A stretch of DNA of 64,000 bases from Algoriphagus antarcticus (GTDB lineage: Bacteria; Bacteroidota; Bacteroidia; Cytophagales; Cyclobacteriaceae), in assembly GCF_002150685.1 (NCBI RefSeq), contig NZ_MSSW01000032.1, positions 62,001-126,000 on the forward strand, in the 5' to 3' direction. Below, piece after piece: positions 16,281 through 23,150 of this stretch. Positions within the stretch are counted from its first letter, which is position 1; each line of letters opens with the position of its first letter. The notes beneath the pieces are model-generated. The model did no database searches and was not told the origin of the DNA. It saw only the letters and a program-made list of their open reading frames with translations. Position numbers and translations under genes: made by a program.

Positions 16281-18094
16281 GATGTTTTTATTTTAATGTG
16301 GAAATATTTTAATGGGAAATTAATGTCCATTGCGTAGGTGAATTGGTTGGATTTGGCAAATACAATTCCTAAAGCATAGCCGTTTTGATCGTAAAGCAGA
16401 TTTCCCGAATCTCCATATTCCTGAATCGGTAATTGACTTTTTGTATTCCACACTTTAATCAGATCATACATTTGAAATGGTCCATCTTCAAAATCAATTT
16501 CAATCGTAGATGCATGACTCAGGATTTCTGCTTTCTGATTTGAACTCTTTACTCTACTGTACATGTAAGCATTTTTATTTATGATGCTTGAGTCGTCCAA
16601 AATCTTGTAACCTTTAATCCTAACTTTGATTAGGCTTTCAAGAGTCGCAAGTTCAAGTTCTGTGTCGAGTTTAATTAGCGCACATTCCCATATATTAGAT
16701 CTGTAAGCTTTTACTATAGTTCCATTAGGCTGACGCCCAGAACCAAAAATTATCCTATTTTCACTTTCATCACTCGCTAATTGCCCTTGCCAAGTATGAT
16801 TTGAGTGTTTGACTACATGAAAGCATGTCAAAATATAATTTGAATGTGGATCATTTTCATCTTGAACTTCTAAGGCAACGGATCCTTGAATCGTTGTAGT
16901 TTTGGCATTCGAAATACTATCAGCGAAACTGTTTCCTAGTGTCAATTTAAAATCATTAATGTTGTTTTCAAATTGAATGAGAATTTCATCGTCATTGATA
17001 AGCTTTCTTATTTTATCTTCAAACCCAGCTGGTGTCTTACCTTCTAACGAAATCATCAAATAATCATTTGCTTTTTGGTTCTTAAATTGATTTTGAATAG
17101 AAATACTTGTGATTTCAGGCTCGTTTAATAGTATTGATTTATATCGATGATAGATTTTTGAAATATTATATTTATCAACAAATTCTGCTACTTTCTCAGC
17201 GCTAGTTTGATCCATAATTTCTGGATCATTGAGGGCTTGGCTAGCCTTTTTTGCATAGTATAATCTATCTAGTAAGTCATGAAAAAATTTTGAACCAAAT
17301 GAAAGAAAGAAGCCTGTCAATAGGATGCCGATAAAAAAGCTCACCTCAAAATTCCAAATTTCCAAATTAAAAAGATGTGACTCTATTTGATATTGAAAAG
17401 GAAATTCATTTTCATTCCACCCAATACTTATTTTATTATCTATTTTCCTTAGATCCTTTATCAGGGAGAAAAAATTTGCTTTAAAAGCGAATGCAATTAG
17501 AACGCCAATGAACATGCTCAAAAGAGTAATTTCATTTTCTTTCTTTTCTTTTTCTTCGCTATTTTTAGGCATAAGGAAGTCTTTATTGATCCTCTCAAAA
17601 AATTTTAAACTGTATTTTTTCGAACCTATATACAATTTGTCGAAATACATTATTCCAAGACTGACTAAAGAAGAAAAAAGAAAAATACCACCAAAAAGAA
17701 TATGCCATGTATATTTAGTTAGGCTAATTGATAAAGCAAAAAATAAAAATGATAGTGCCAGAAAAAATAGAGAGTTATATGATTTATAATTTTTGAAAAA
17801 TATTTTCTCTCCTTTTATACTTAGAAAAAAAAAGAATGATATAAGAAACAGAATATTGGAAATTATTGAAAAAACTTGTAAAGTTTTAGCACAGTAGCTA
17901 TCAAAGATAGATAAATTCGCTCCACTAAAGTTTTGAATAATATTATAAAAGCCTCTAGGAATTAAAAATACAGCGATAATAATTAATATTACTGGAAAAT
18001 TTTGTGGATATGACCTTATAAGCTGAATAAATTTTTCAGAAACAATACTTAAAATGAATAAAATTACCGTCAAAGCTATGACCCCATCTAACAT
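16277..18094 (-). CDS. Polytopic membrane protein with C-terminal trypsin-like protease domain
   Basis: A 605-residue protein with seven likely TM helices (about 3-19, 33-50, 73-95, 107-126, 131-150, 190-212, 250-270). A linker is followed by a chymotrypsin-fold domain from about 400: GSVALEV, catalytic histidine in TCFHVV (H426), nucleophile in EYGDSGNLL (S563). The residue at the usual catalytic aspartate position is glutamate (WECALIKLD, E470), with an aspartate only six residues later. The FFLSFGSKFFHDLLDRL stretch after the last TM is a motif shared by other bacterial polytopic proteins. It is the first gene of the operon. The target protein and the side of the membrane on which the protease sits are unknown. 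Confidence 0.72.
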   Translation of the reverse strand: MLDGVIALTVILFILSIVSEKFIQLIRSYPQNFPVILIIIAVFLIPRGFYNIIQNFSGANLSIFDSYCAKTLQVFSIISNILFLISFFFFLSIKGEKIFFKNYKSYNSLFFLALSFLFFALSISLTKYTWHILFGGIFLFSSLVSLGIMYFDKLYIGSKKYSLKFFERINKDFLMPKNSEEKEKKENEITLLSMFIGVLIAFAFKANFFSLIKDLRKIDNKISIGWNENEFPFQYQIESHLFNLEIWNFEVSFFIGILLTGFFLSFGSKFFHDLLDRLYYAKKASQALNDPEIMDQTSAEKVAEFVDKYNISKIYHRYKSILLNEPEITSISIQNQFKNQKANDYLMISLEGKTPAGFEDKIRKLINDDEILIQFENNINDFKLTLGNSFADSISNAKTTTIQGSVALEVQDENDPHSNYILTCFHVVKHSNHTWQGQLASDESENRIIFGSGRQPNGTIVKAYRSNIWECALIKLDTELELATLESLIKVRIKGYKILDDSSIINKNAYMYSRVKSSNQKAEILSHASTIEIDFEDGPFQMYDLIKVWNTKSQLPIQEYGDSGNLLYDQNGYALGIVFAKSNQFTYAMDINFPLKYFHIKIKTS

Positions 18095-18196
18095 ATTCTG
18101 CGTGTTTTCTGCTTGAAATTTAACTTAGTAATTAGAAACGCCAGCATGTTGTAAGGTTGAAAAAAGGTTGATTTTTCCTTTATCTGGTCCAAAAAC

Positions 18197-18649
18197 CTAT
18201 TTCAGCGCCAAAACCATCTCTTTTCTAGACTTTACATCCAGCTTTTTGTAGATATGGTTGATATGGGACTTGAGGGTGCTGTGTTCGATAAAGGATTCGG
18301 AACAGATTTCCTTATTGCTTTTTCCTTCGATGATAAGTTGTATTACTGCGTTTTCCTTACGGGATAGTTGAAGGAGTCTTTTTTGCATGCTTGATTCTCT
18401 TGTGGATTCCTGCAGATTGATGGCTTCTTTCATTCGTTGGACTTTGGCATATTCGATCCAAGTCCAGAAGTAGGAGAGTAGGAACGTCGCGATCTCAAAT
18501 CCTGTAAGAGTGAACGCGGACTCCGGAAGGATTTTCCCAAAATCTACATGGACGATGTAGATAGTACTGATAAATAATACTCCTGATAAGGGAAGGAGGA
18601 ATTTTTGAAACCTGAATAATACGTCAGGTTTGGCTAATAATGTTCTCAT
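18197..18649 (-). CDS. Membrane-anchored LuxR-type HTH regulator
   Basis: A 150-residue protein with two TM helices (about 13-33 and 47-65), a short linker helix and a C-terminal LuxR/GerE DNA-binding domain. The latter shows SRKENAVIQLIIEGKSNKEI, then HSTLKSHINHIYKKLDVKSR. Membrane-bound LuxR-type proteins of this size occur widely in Bacteroidota, with unknown signals. It lies 102 bp upstream of the protease operon on the same strand and may regulate it, but nothing in the sequence proves this. Confidence 0.78.
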   Translation of the reverse strand: MRTLLAKPDVLFRFQKFLLPLSGVLFISTIYIVHVDFGKILPESAFTLTGFEIATFLLSYFWTWIEYAKVQRMKEAINLQESTRESSMQKRLLQLSRKENAVIQLIIEGKSNKEICSESFIEHSTLKSHINHIYKKLDVKSRKEMVLALK

Positions 18650-19051
18650 AGAAAAAAAGTTAAAAGTTAAAAATCAATGTGTTTGCTAATAGGCAGGTAT
18701 TTGAGGGATTTTACTGATCATAAAAACTACCGGAATTTCGTCCCGGGAAAAATATCCTAAAATTACTTGATGTTCAGACTATCAATTGAGTAAAACTCTG
18801 ACAGCAAGTGTACTAAAGCTAAAAAGTATTTTTTGAATATTGAAAATTAATGTGGAGAATCTTTAGAGAATTAGAATTTGGTTAAACAGGCGAGAACTTG
18901 GTAGGATTTTGGGATTTTCCGGTGTGGGCGTTTAGAAAGTTTTCCGTTGCAGTGGTCTGATGGAAGTTTTGAGGGGTAGGGGTTTTTGGTTAGCATAAAC
19001 GAAAAAATTTGCCATTGTTAATTGTACTCCAATAGGGCACAATTTAAAAAG
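18650..19051. other. Gene-free stretch before the tRNA-Leu locus
   Basis: About 400 bp upstream of the LuxR-type gene. I see only low-complexity A/T and G/T-rich DNA, with no open frame, hairpin or repeat I can support. The LuxR-gene promoter must lie near 18650-18750. Confidence 0.4.
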
Positions 19052-19080
19052 AAAAAGCTCCCTTTTTCAAAGGAGTTTTT
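19052..19080 (-). terminator. Hairpin, apparently a copied tRNA terminator
   Basis: Arms AAAAGCTCC and GGAGTTTTT close over CTTTTTCAAA. It stands in the same relation to the decayed tRNA copy (19081-19165) as the terminator 19224-19257 stands to the real tRNA-Leu gene, so the whole tRNA-plus-terminator unit was duplicated. Confidence 0.55.
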
Positions 19081-19165
19081 ATACCCAGACATACCTTAGG
19101 CATGCAGGCCGGCACGCATTGCTGCATTGGTATTTGAGACCAACGTGCCTGCCTGCCGGCAGCCG
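19081..19165 (-). pseudogene. Decayed tRNA-Leu copy
   Basis: The block GGCACGCATTGCTGCATTGG followed by TATTTGAGACCAACG corresponds to the variable arm and anticodon arm of the functional gene (GGCACGCCTTGCGGCATCGG, TGTTTGAGACCGACG). The T-arm and acceptor regions are replaced or scrambled, so no cloverleaf forms. Confidence 0.6.
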
Positions 19166-19223
19166 GAGTTCCCGATATCCACTTCGCTTCATTGGGATAA
19201 ACTTCTCCTCCAGCTTATAAAGC

Positions 19224-19257
19224 AAAAAAAAGCCCTTTCTTTTCAGAAAGAGCTTTT
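19224..19257 (-). terminator. Terminator of tRNA-Leu
   Basis: Stem 19228-19239 with 19246-19257 (one mismatch), followed on the minus strand by a run of T. It starts 6 nt after the tRNA 3' end. Confidence 0.65.
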
Positions 19258-19263
19258 GGAATG

Positions 19264-19345
19264 TACCCAGAGCCGGAGTCGAACCGGCACGCCTTGCGGC
19301 ATCGGTGTTTGAGACCGACGCGTCTACCGATTCCGCCACCTGGGC
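19264..19345 (-). tRNA. tRNA-Leu (anticodon CAA)
   Basis: The minus strand reads GCCCAGGTGGCGGAATCGGT and folds as a class II tRNA: a 7-bp acceptor stem with two G-U pairs, D-arm, anticodon stem TCGGT/ACCGA with loop CTCAAAC (anticodon CAA), a long variable arm TGCCGCAAGGCGT, and T-arm GCCGG-TTCGACT-CCGGC. The CCA end is not encoded. Partial copies lie on both sides, which suggests use as an integration site. Confidence 0.92.
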
Positions 19346-19408
19346 ATTCTATTGTTTTGTTTCTATACAGTTGTACGGTATCCAACTTGTATTATTTCCG
19401 ATGATCAG

Positions 19409-19450
19409 TCTACCGTCCCGAAAGCTATCGGGACTGCCACCTGGGCATTC
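19409..19450 (-). pseudogene. Detached tRNA-Leu 5' end with an inserted palindrome
   Basis: GCCACCTGGGCATTC (19436-19450) repeats the 5' end of the tRNA gene and its upstream flank (19334-19348), and TCTACCG (19409-19415) repeats its D-arm. Between them lies the 18-nt palindrome TCCCGAAAGCTATCGGGA, related to copies at 32756 and 47266. Confidence 0.55.
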
Positions 19451-19547
19451 GGTAAGTCTGACTTTACATCTGACTTGGCTCCGTCACTTGCGTAACGGGT
19501 TGCAAATATGAGCAAAGAATCTTTTTTCTACAAACTCAATTTTCTAC

Positions 19548-19835
19548 TTATTCCAATTTTCTTGAACTGAAAGCCTGAGGCTTTTCAGAGAAAAGGGCTT
19601 TGGTAAATGCCCAAATGGATTTAAAAAGCTCAGAGTCACGGTATTGATTGAGATGTTCTTCGCTTTCCCAATGGCTGTGTGTCAGAAAAATATTTTTCTC
19701 ATTTTCATCCTGCCAAAGCTCCAAATGCTGACAACCGGGGAAATTTCGAATTGATTTCTTGTTCACATGGAAATTTTCCAAGAAATCCTCAACTGCCTCA
19801 GGTTTGAAAGTCATTCGTACGATTCGGATCAGCAT
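19548..19835 (-). CDS. Antibiotic-biosynthesis monooxygenase (ABM) domain protein
   Basis: A 95-residue dimeric alpha+beta barrel-type protein: MLIRIVRMTFKPEAVEDFLE, HLELWQDENEKNIFLTHSHW and ESEEHLNQYRDSELF match the ABM / heme-degrading-like fold. Members of this size act as small oxygenases or have unknown roles. The start overlaps the preceding stop by one nucleotide (TGATG), so it is co-translated with the SAM-hydrolase-family gene, an arrangement I would expect to be conserved. Confidence 0.8.
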   Translation of the reverse strand: MLIRIVRMTFKPEAVEDFLENFHVNKKSIRNFPGCQHLELWQDENEKNIFLTHSHWESEEHLNQYRDSELFKSIWAFTKALFSEKPQAFSSRKLE

Positions 19836-20605
19836 CAGGGATGGAAGGTCACATAAACTACGCTGTCATATTTCAAACCAAGCAATTCTCCTCCATGACC
19901 ATGATTGATTCCGATTTCCAGTAAGTCCAAGCTGTTGAAGAATGCAAAGCAATCTCCGGGTTCTACCTGATCATAGCCTTTGTGCAGTTTGTTGACAGAT
20001 TCTCTCCCAAACTCTATTTTGAATCTGCCGGGGTTCAACTTCTCAAAAACCTCTTTGTTGATATTCGTAATCAGATTGCCATAGCGATCCACCCGGAGCA
20101 CATGGCCGGTTATATTTTCTCGCGTGGCCTTTGGCTGACGGGACATGAGTTTTCGGAAGTTTTTCAAAGGGCCGCCGAAATCGTGAATAGCAGCACCACT
20201 TGCTACTTTTGCGGCGATTGGGGCTAAAATGTCTTTCGTAGGAAAAGTAGAGTCCTTCAAATGCATGTCGGCAAACTGAACCATAATACCAGGATCATGA
20301 TCAGCTAGCAAACTTAGAATTCCATTATTTGGGCCGATAAAAATGTGTTCTTCCAGCTTCACGCCGATATATCCATGCGTGATACTTCCCGTTGTGTTTA
20401 AAGATACCAAGTGTACGGTTCCTTTGGGGAAATCCCTGAAAGTGGCTCGCAACACAAATGCAGCGTGGGCAATGTCAAACGTATCGATATTGTGTGAAAT
20501 ATCGATGATGTTCAATTGTGGATTTACGGCGAGCATTTTAGCTTTTACTGCCGGTACGTAGTAATCTTTGTCCCCAAAGTCTGAGAGGAATGTCACCAAT
20601 GCCAT
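19835..20605 (-). CDS. SAM hydrolase / chlorinase-fluorinase family protein (DUF62)
   Basis: A 256-residue protein starting MALVTFLSDFGDKDYYVPAV. The SDFGxxD motif, the ISHNI..FDI segment, the IGPNNG loop (residues near 92-97) and the later D-x-Y-GNLITNI block are diagnostic. Characterised non-halogenating members hydrolyse S-adenosylmethionine to adenosine and methionine using water or hydroxide. Length is normal for the family. It is divergent from phoH and followed directly by the ABM gene. Confidence 0.88.
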   Translation of the reverse strand: MALVTFLSDFGDKDYYVPAVKAKMLAVNPQLNIIDISHNIDTFDIAHAAFVLRATFRDFPKGTVHLVSLNTTGSITHGYIGVKLEEHIFIGPNNGILSLLADHDPGIMVQFADMHLKDSTFPTKDILAPIAAKVASGAAIHDFGGPLKNFRKLMSRQPKATRENITGHVLRVDRYGNLITNINKEVFEKLNPGRFKIEFGRESVNKLHKGYDQVEPGDCFAFFNSLDLLEIGINHGHGGELLGLKYDSVVYVTFHP

Positions 20606-20712
20606 AGAAGCAAGTCAATTAAAATTTATGTACTTTTGTTTAGGAGGGCTGCGAACAAAAATAGAAATTTTATTCTTCTACCTTCAATGAAAATCTAATC
20701 AATAGAAATAGT

Positions 20713-21702
20713 TTGGTCGAAAAAGTAATCACATTAGAAAATGTTCCCTTGGCAGAATTTTTAGGCGAAGCCAATGAGAATATCCGGCTTATTGCCGCTG
20801 CATTTCCCCAAAGTAAGATAATTTCCCGTGGCAATGAGATCAGAATTCAAGGCGGTGCTCCTGAGATTCTGCGGATCAACGACGTTCTCAATCTTTTGCT
20901 TGAGCATGTGGATCGCTTTGGTCACATCACTCCGGAGAACGTAAAAGACTACCTGGATGTCGAAGGAGTTCCTTTCGAAGAAGCCAATCGGGATCAGGTT
21001 ATTGTCTTTGGCAACAAGGGATTAGTCATCAAGCCTAAATCTGCCAATCAGAGGAAATTGGTCGAATCGGCCATGCAGAATGATCTGGTTTTTGCTTTAG
21101 GTCCTGCAGGTACGGGCAAAACCTACATAGCAGTCGCTTTGGCTGTTCGGGCATTGAAAAACAGAGAAGTCAAGCGAATCATAATTACCAGACCAGCGGT
21201 AGAAGCTGGGGAAAATCTTGGGTTTTTACCTGGCGATCTTCAGGAAAAGCTGGATCCATACTTAAGGCCAATTTACGATGCTCTTCAGGATATGGTGCCA
21301 CCGGAAAAACTCAAATACTATCAGGAAACCCGTGTAATTGAAATAGCCCCTTTGGCCTATATGCGTGGAAGAACCCTCCACGATGCGTTTGTTTTGCTTG
21401 ATGAAGCGCAAAACACAACAAATGAGCAGATCAAGATGTTCTTAACCCGAATGGGGCCAAATTCCAAAGTAATCATTACGGGTGATCAGACGCAGGTGGA
21501 CTTGCCGGTAAGGCAAAAGAGTGGTTTGTCTGAAGCGCTTAAAATTCTGAAAGATGTGAAGGGAATTGGAGTCGTCAATCTGAGTGGAAAAGATGTGATC
21601 AGGCATAGGCTGGTGAAGTCTATCATCGAAGCTTACGAAAAAGATCACTATCAAAAAGAACAAGAAAGAGATGAGTCTGCAAGTAGAAAAAATAACCCGT
21701 GA
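20713..21702 (+). CDS. phoH: PhoH-like ATPase
   Basis: A 329-residue ATPase with an N-terminal KH-like/PhoH extension, Walker A GPAGTGKT near residues 135-142 and Walker B VLLDEAQNT near 226-234, plus MRGRTLHDAF and TGDQTQVDLP typical of the family. PhoH proteins are linked to RNA metabolism together with YbeY. There is no ATG in the frame upstream. TTG 20713 (MVEKVITLENVPLAEFLGEA) gives the expected N-terminus. The 3' end overlaps the GNAT gene by 32 nt. Confidence 0.92.
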   Translation: MVEKVITLENVPLAEFLGEANENIRLIAAAFPQSKIISRGNEIRIQGGAPEILRINDVLNLLLEHVDRFGHITPENVKDYLDVEGVPFEEANRDQVIVFGNKGLVIKPKSANQRKLVESAMQNDLVFALGPAGTGKTYIAVALAVRALKNREVKRIIITRPAVEAGENLGFLPGDLQEKLDPYLRPIYDALQDMVPPEKLKYYQETRVIEIAPLAYMRGRTLHDAFVLLDEAQNTTNEQIKMFLTRMGPNSKVIITGDQTQVDLPVRQKSGLSEALKILKDVKGIGVVNLSGKDVIRHRLVKSIIEAYEKDHYQKEQERDESASRKNNP

Positions 21703-22105
21703 CGATCAGCTGAAATCAGCGTATTGGATCAGAGAACAGGTTTTTGTCCTTGAGCAGAAAGTAGATCCCAATGCCGAATACGATCAGTTTGAAAGCATCT
21801 CGAATCATTTCCTTGCTTCTGTAGGTGAAAAACCGGTAGGTACTGCCCGATGGAGAATTACTCCAAATGGGGTAAAGTTGGAGCGATTTGCAGTACTGGA
21901 AGAAGCTCGGGGGAAAGGAGTAGGTCAAGCTTTGGTCTCGGCGGTTTTGGCGGATATCAAAGAAAATCCTACGACTCATGGGAAGACAAAATACCTACAC
22001 GCGCAGCTTACGGCAGTTCCCCTTTATTTAAAGTTTGGTTTTGAGAAAGTGGGAGATCTGTTTGAAGAGTGTGGCATTATGCACTACAAAATGCAATTGG
22101 CTTAA
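21671..22105 (+). CDS. GNAT-family N-acetyltransferase (ElaA/YjcF-like)
   Basis: A 144-residue acetyltransferase. WIREQVFVLEQKVDPNAEYD is the substrate-side motif of the ElaA/YjcF subgroup, and LEEARGKGVGQALV is the acetyl-CoA pyrophosphate loop (motif A), followed by LHAQLTAVPLYLKFGFE (motif B). Natural substrate unknown. It overlaps the end of phoH in another frame, so translation is probably coupled. Confidence 0.88.
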   Translation: MSLQVEKITRDDQLKSAYWIREQVFVLEQKVDPNAEYDQFESISNHFLASVGEKPVGTARWRITPNGVKLERFAVLEEARGKGVGQALVSAVLADIKENPTTHGKTKYLHAQLTAVPLYLKFGFEKVGDLFEECGIMHYKMQLA

Positions 22106-22140
22106 GTATTGAGGTTAATTGATCTAAAAAATATTGAAAT

Positions 22141-22716
22141 ATGAAAAAATCGATTTTTACTTTATCTCTGATTCTTTTAATGACAGGGGCGAGTTTTGCT
22201 CAGGAAGTTATTTCTAGCAGTGGTGGTACTAACCCATATTCTGGAGGATTTACAAATGAAATTCATGTCAATTTCGTAACGCTGATCTGGTTTGGCTCAG
22301 TTGAGGTAGGATACGAACGTTACTTGACCGATGACTCTTCACTGGAATTTAAAGGGTTTATCAACGATCGCTTTGGGTTTAATAATGAAAACAATGGGAA
22401 AAGGTATAAGACTAGCTCTCTACAGGCTTCGATGAATTTTTATTTTGGAGATAATACCAACGGTAGATTCTTCCTTTTCCCGTTAGCAAAATTCAGGTTC
22501 GGTGATTTTGAGGAGCCTACCGATGCGGGGGGAGTACAAACGACAGATATGAATGCTTTCATTTTAGGAGCTGGAGTTGGGTATAAATGGGAAGTGTCGA
22601 ATAACTTCGCCTTTGGTCCATACGCCAGTGTTTCACGGAATTTCAGTGATCCTGTATCAGATAGATTTACTGCAATAGAATTTAATGCTGGATTTAATTT
22701 GGGCTATAGATTCTAA
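22141..22716 (+). CDS. Exported outer-membrane beta-barrel protein
   Basis: A 191-residue protein with signal peptide MKKSIFTLSLILLMTGASFA and cleavage before QEV. The mature part alternates polar and hydrophobic residues with glycine turns (VEVGYERYLTDDSSLEFKGF, FILGAGVGYKWEV, FGPYASVSRNF) and ends in FNAGFNLGYRF with the terminal phenylalanine expected of BAM substrates. Related to DUF3575/OmpA-like barrels. Specific role unknown. Confidence 0.75.
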   Translation: MKKSIFTLSLILLMTGASFAQEVISSSGGTNPYSGGFTNEIHVNFVTLIWFGSVEVGYERYLTDDSSLEFKGFINDRFGFNNENNGKRYKTSSLQASMNFYFGDNTNGRFFLFPLAKFRFGDFEEPTDAGGVQTTDMNAFILGAGVGYKWEVSNNFAFGPYASVSRNFSDPVSDRFTAIEFNAGFNLGYRF

Positions 22717-22728
22717 GATCTGATTAAT

Positions 22729-22880
22729 AAAGAATCTGTATGTACGCTTTTCTGCCAGTAAGCGAACTCTCTTTGGTCAACGGGTTGGAAGACCGAAAAC
22801 CGAAGTAAACCAGAATTTAAGGTGTCTTTGGACCTTCGATCCTATAAGTTTTCTACCGCCAAGATTCCGTATAATCACAT
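22729..22880. repeat. Intergenic direct repeat, unit 1
   Basis: About 152 bp, repeated head-to-tail at 22881-23040. Shared blocks are AAAGAATCT, TGTACGCTTTTCTGCCAGTA, TCTTTGGTCA, CGGGTTGGAAGACCGAA, AGTAAACCAGAATT, GTCTTTGGACCTTCGATCCT and AAGATTCCGTATAAT. Identity is high but not complete. Confidence 0.85.
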
Positions 22881-23040
22881 AAAGAATCTAGATGTACGCT
22901 TTTCTGCCAGTAAGCGGATTCTCTTTGGTCAGCGGGTTGGAAGACCGAAGACCAAAGACCGGAGTAAACCAGAATTCAATGTGTCTTTGGACCTTCGATC
23001 CTACAAATTTTATACTGGCAAGATTCCGTATAATTACAAC
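22881..23040. repeat. Intergenic direct repeat, unit 2
   Basis: Second copy of the unit at 22729-22880, slightly longer because it has an extra GACCGAAGACCAAAG segment. Diverged relatives containing CGGTCTTC..CCAG.AAAGCAAAG on the opposite strand occur at 59080-59190 and 62930-63045. Confidence 0.85.
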
Positions 23041-23050
23041 AAAGAATATG

Positions 23051-23077
23051 AAGAGCCCTGAGTTGGCTCTTTTTTTT
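23051..23077 (+). terminator. Rho-independent terminator
   Basis: AAGAGCC, loop CTGAGTT, GGCTCTT, followed by a T-run. It ends transcription of the outer-membrane protein gene after the repeat pair. Confidence 0.8.
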
Positions 23078-23150
23078 GTTTGTAAGTAGGAGTGGCAACT
23101 GCGTATTTTTTCAAAAAATCTTGTAAATTAATTTTTTAATTTTTTCGAAT

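Noticed and set aside
3640-19450. Recognisable transposase or integrase driving the island
   Set aside because: I found none in any frame. Mobility is inferred only from flanking repeats and gene-end copies.
19079-19511. Open frames across the tRNA-Leu locus on both strands
   Set aside because: They run through the tRNA, its terminator and decayed copies, so they are not protein genes.
22822-23089. Two short open frames in the 22.7-kb repeats
   Set aside because: They arise from the repeat units (VSLDLRSYKF repeated), lack ribosome-binding signals, and are not in the same frame in both units.
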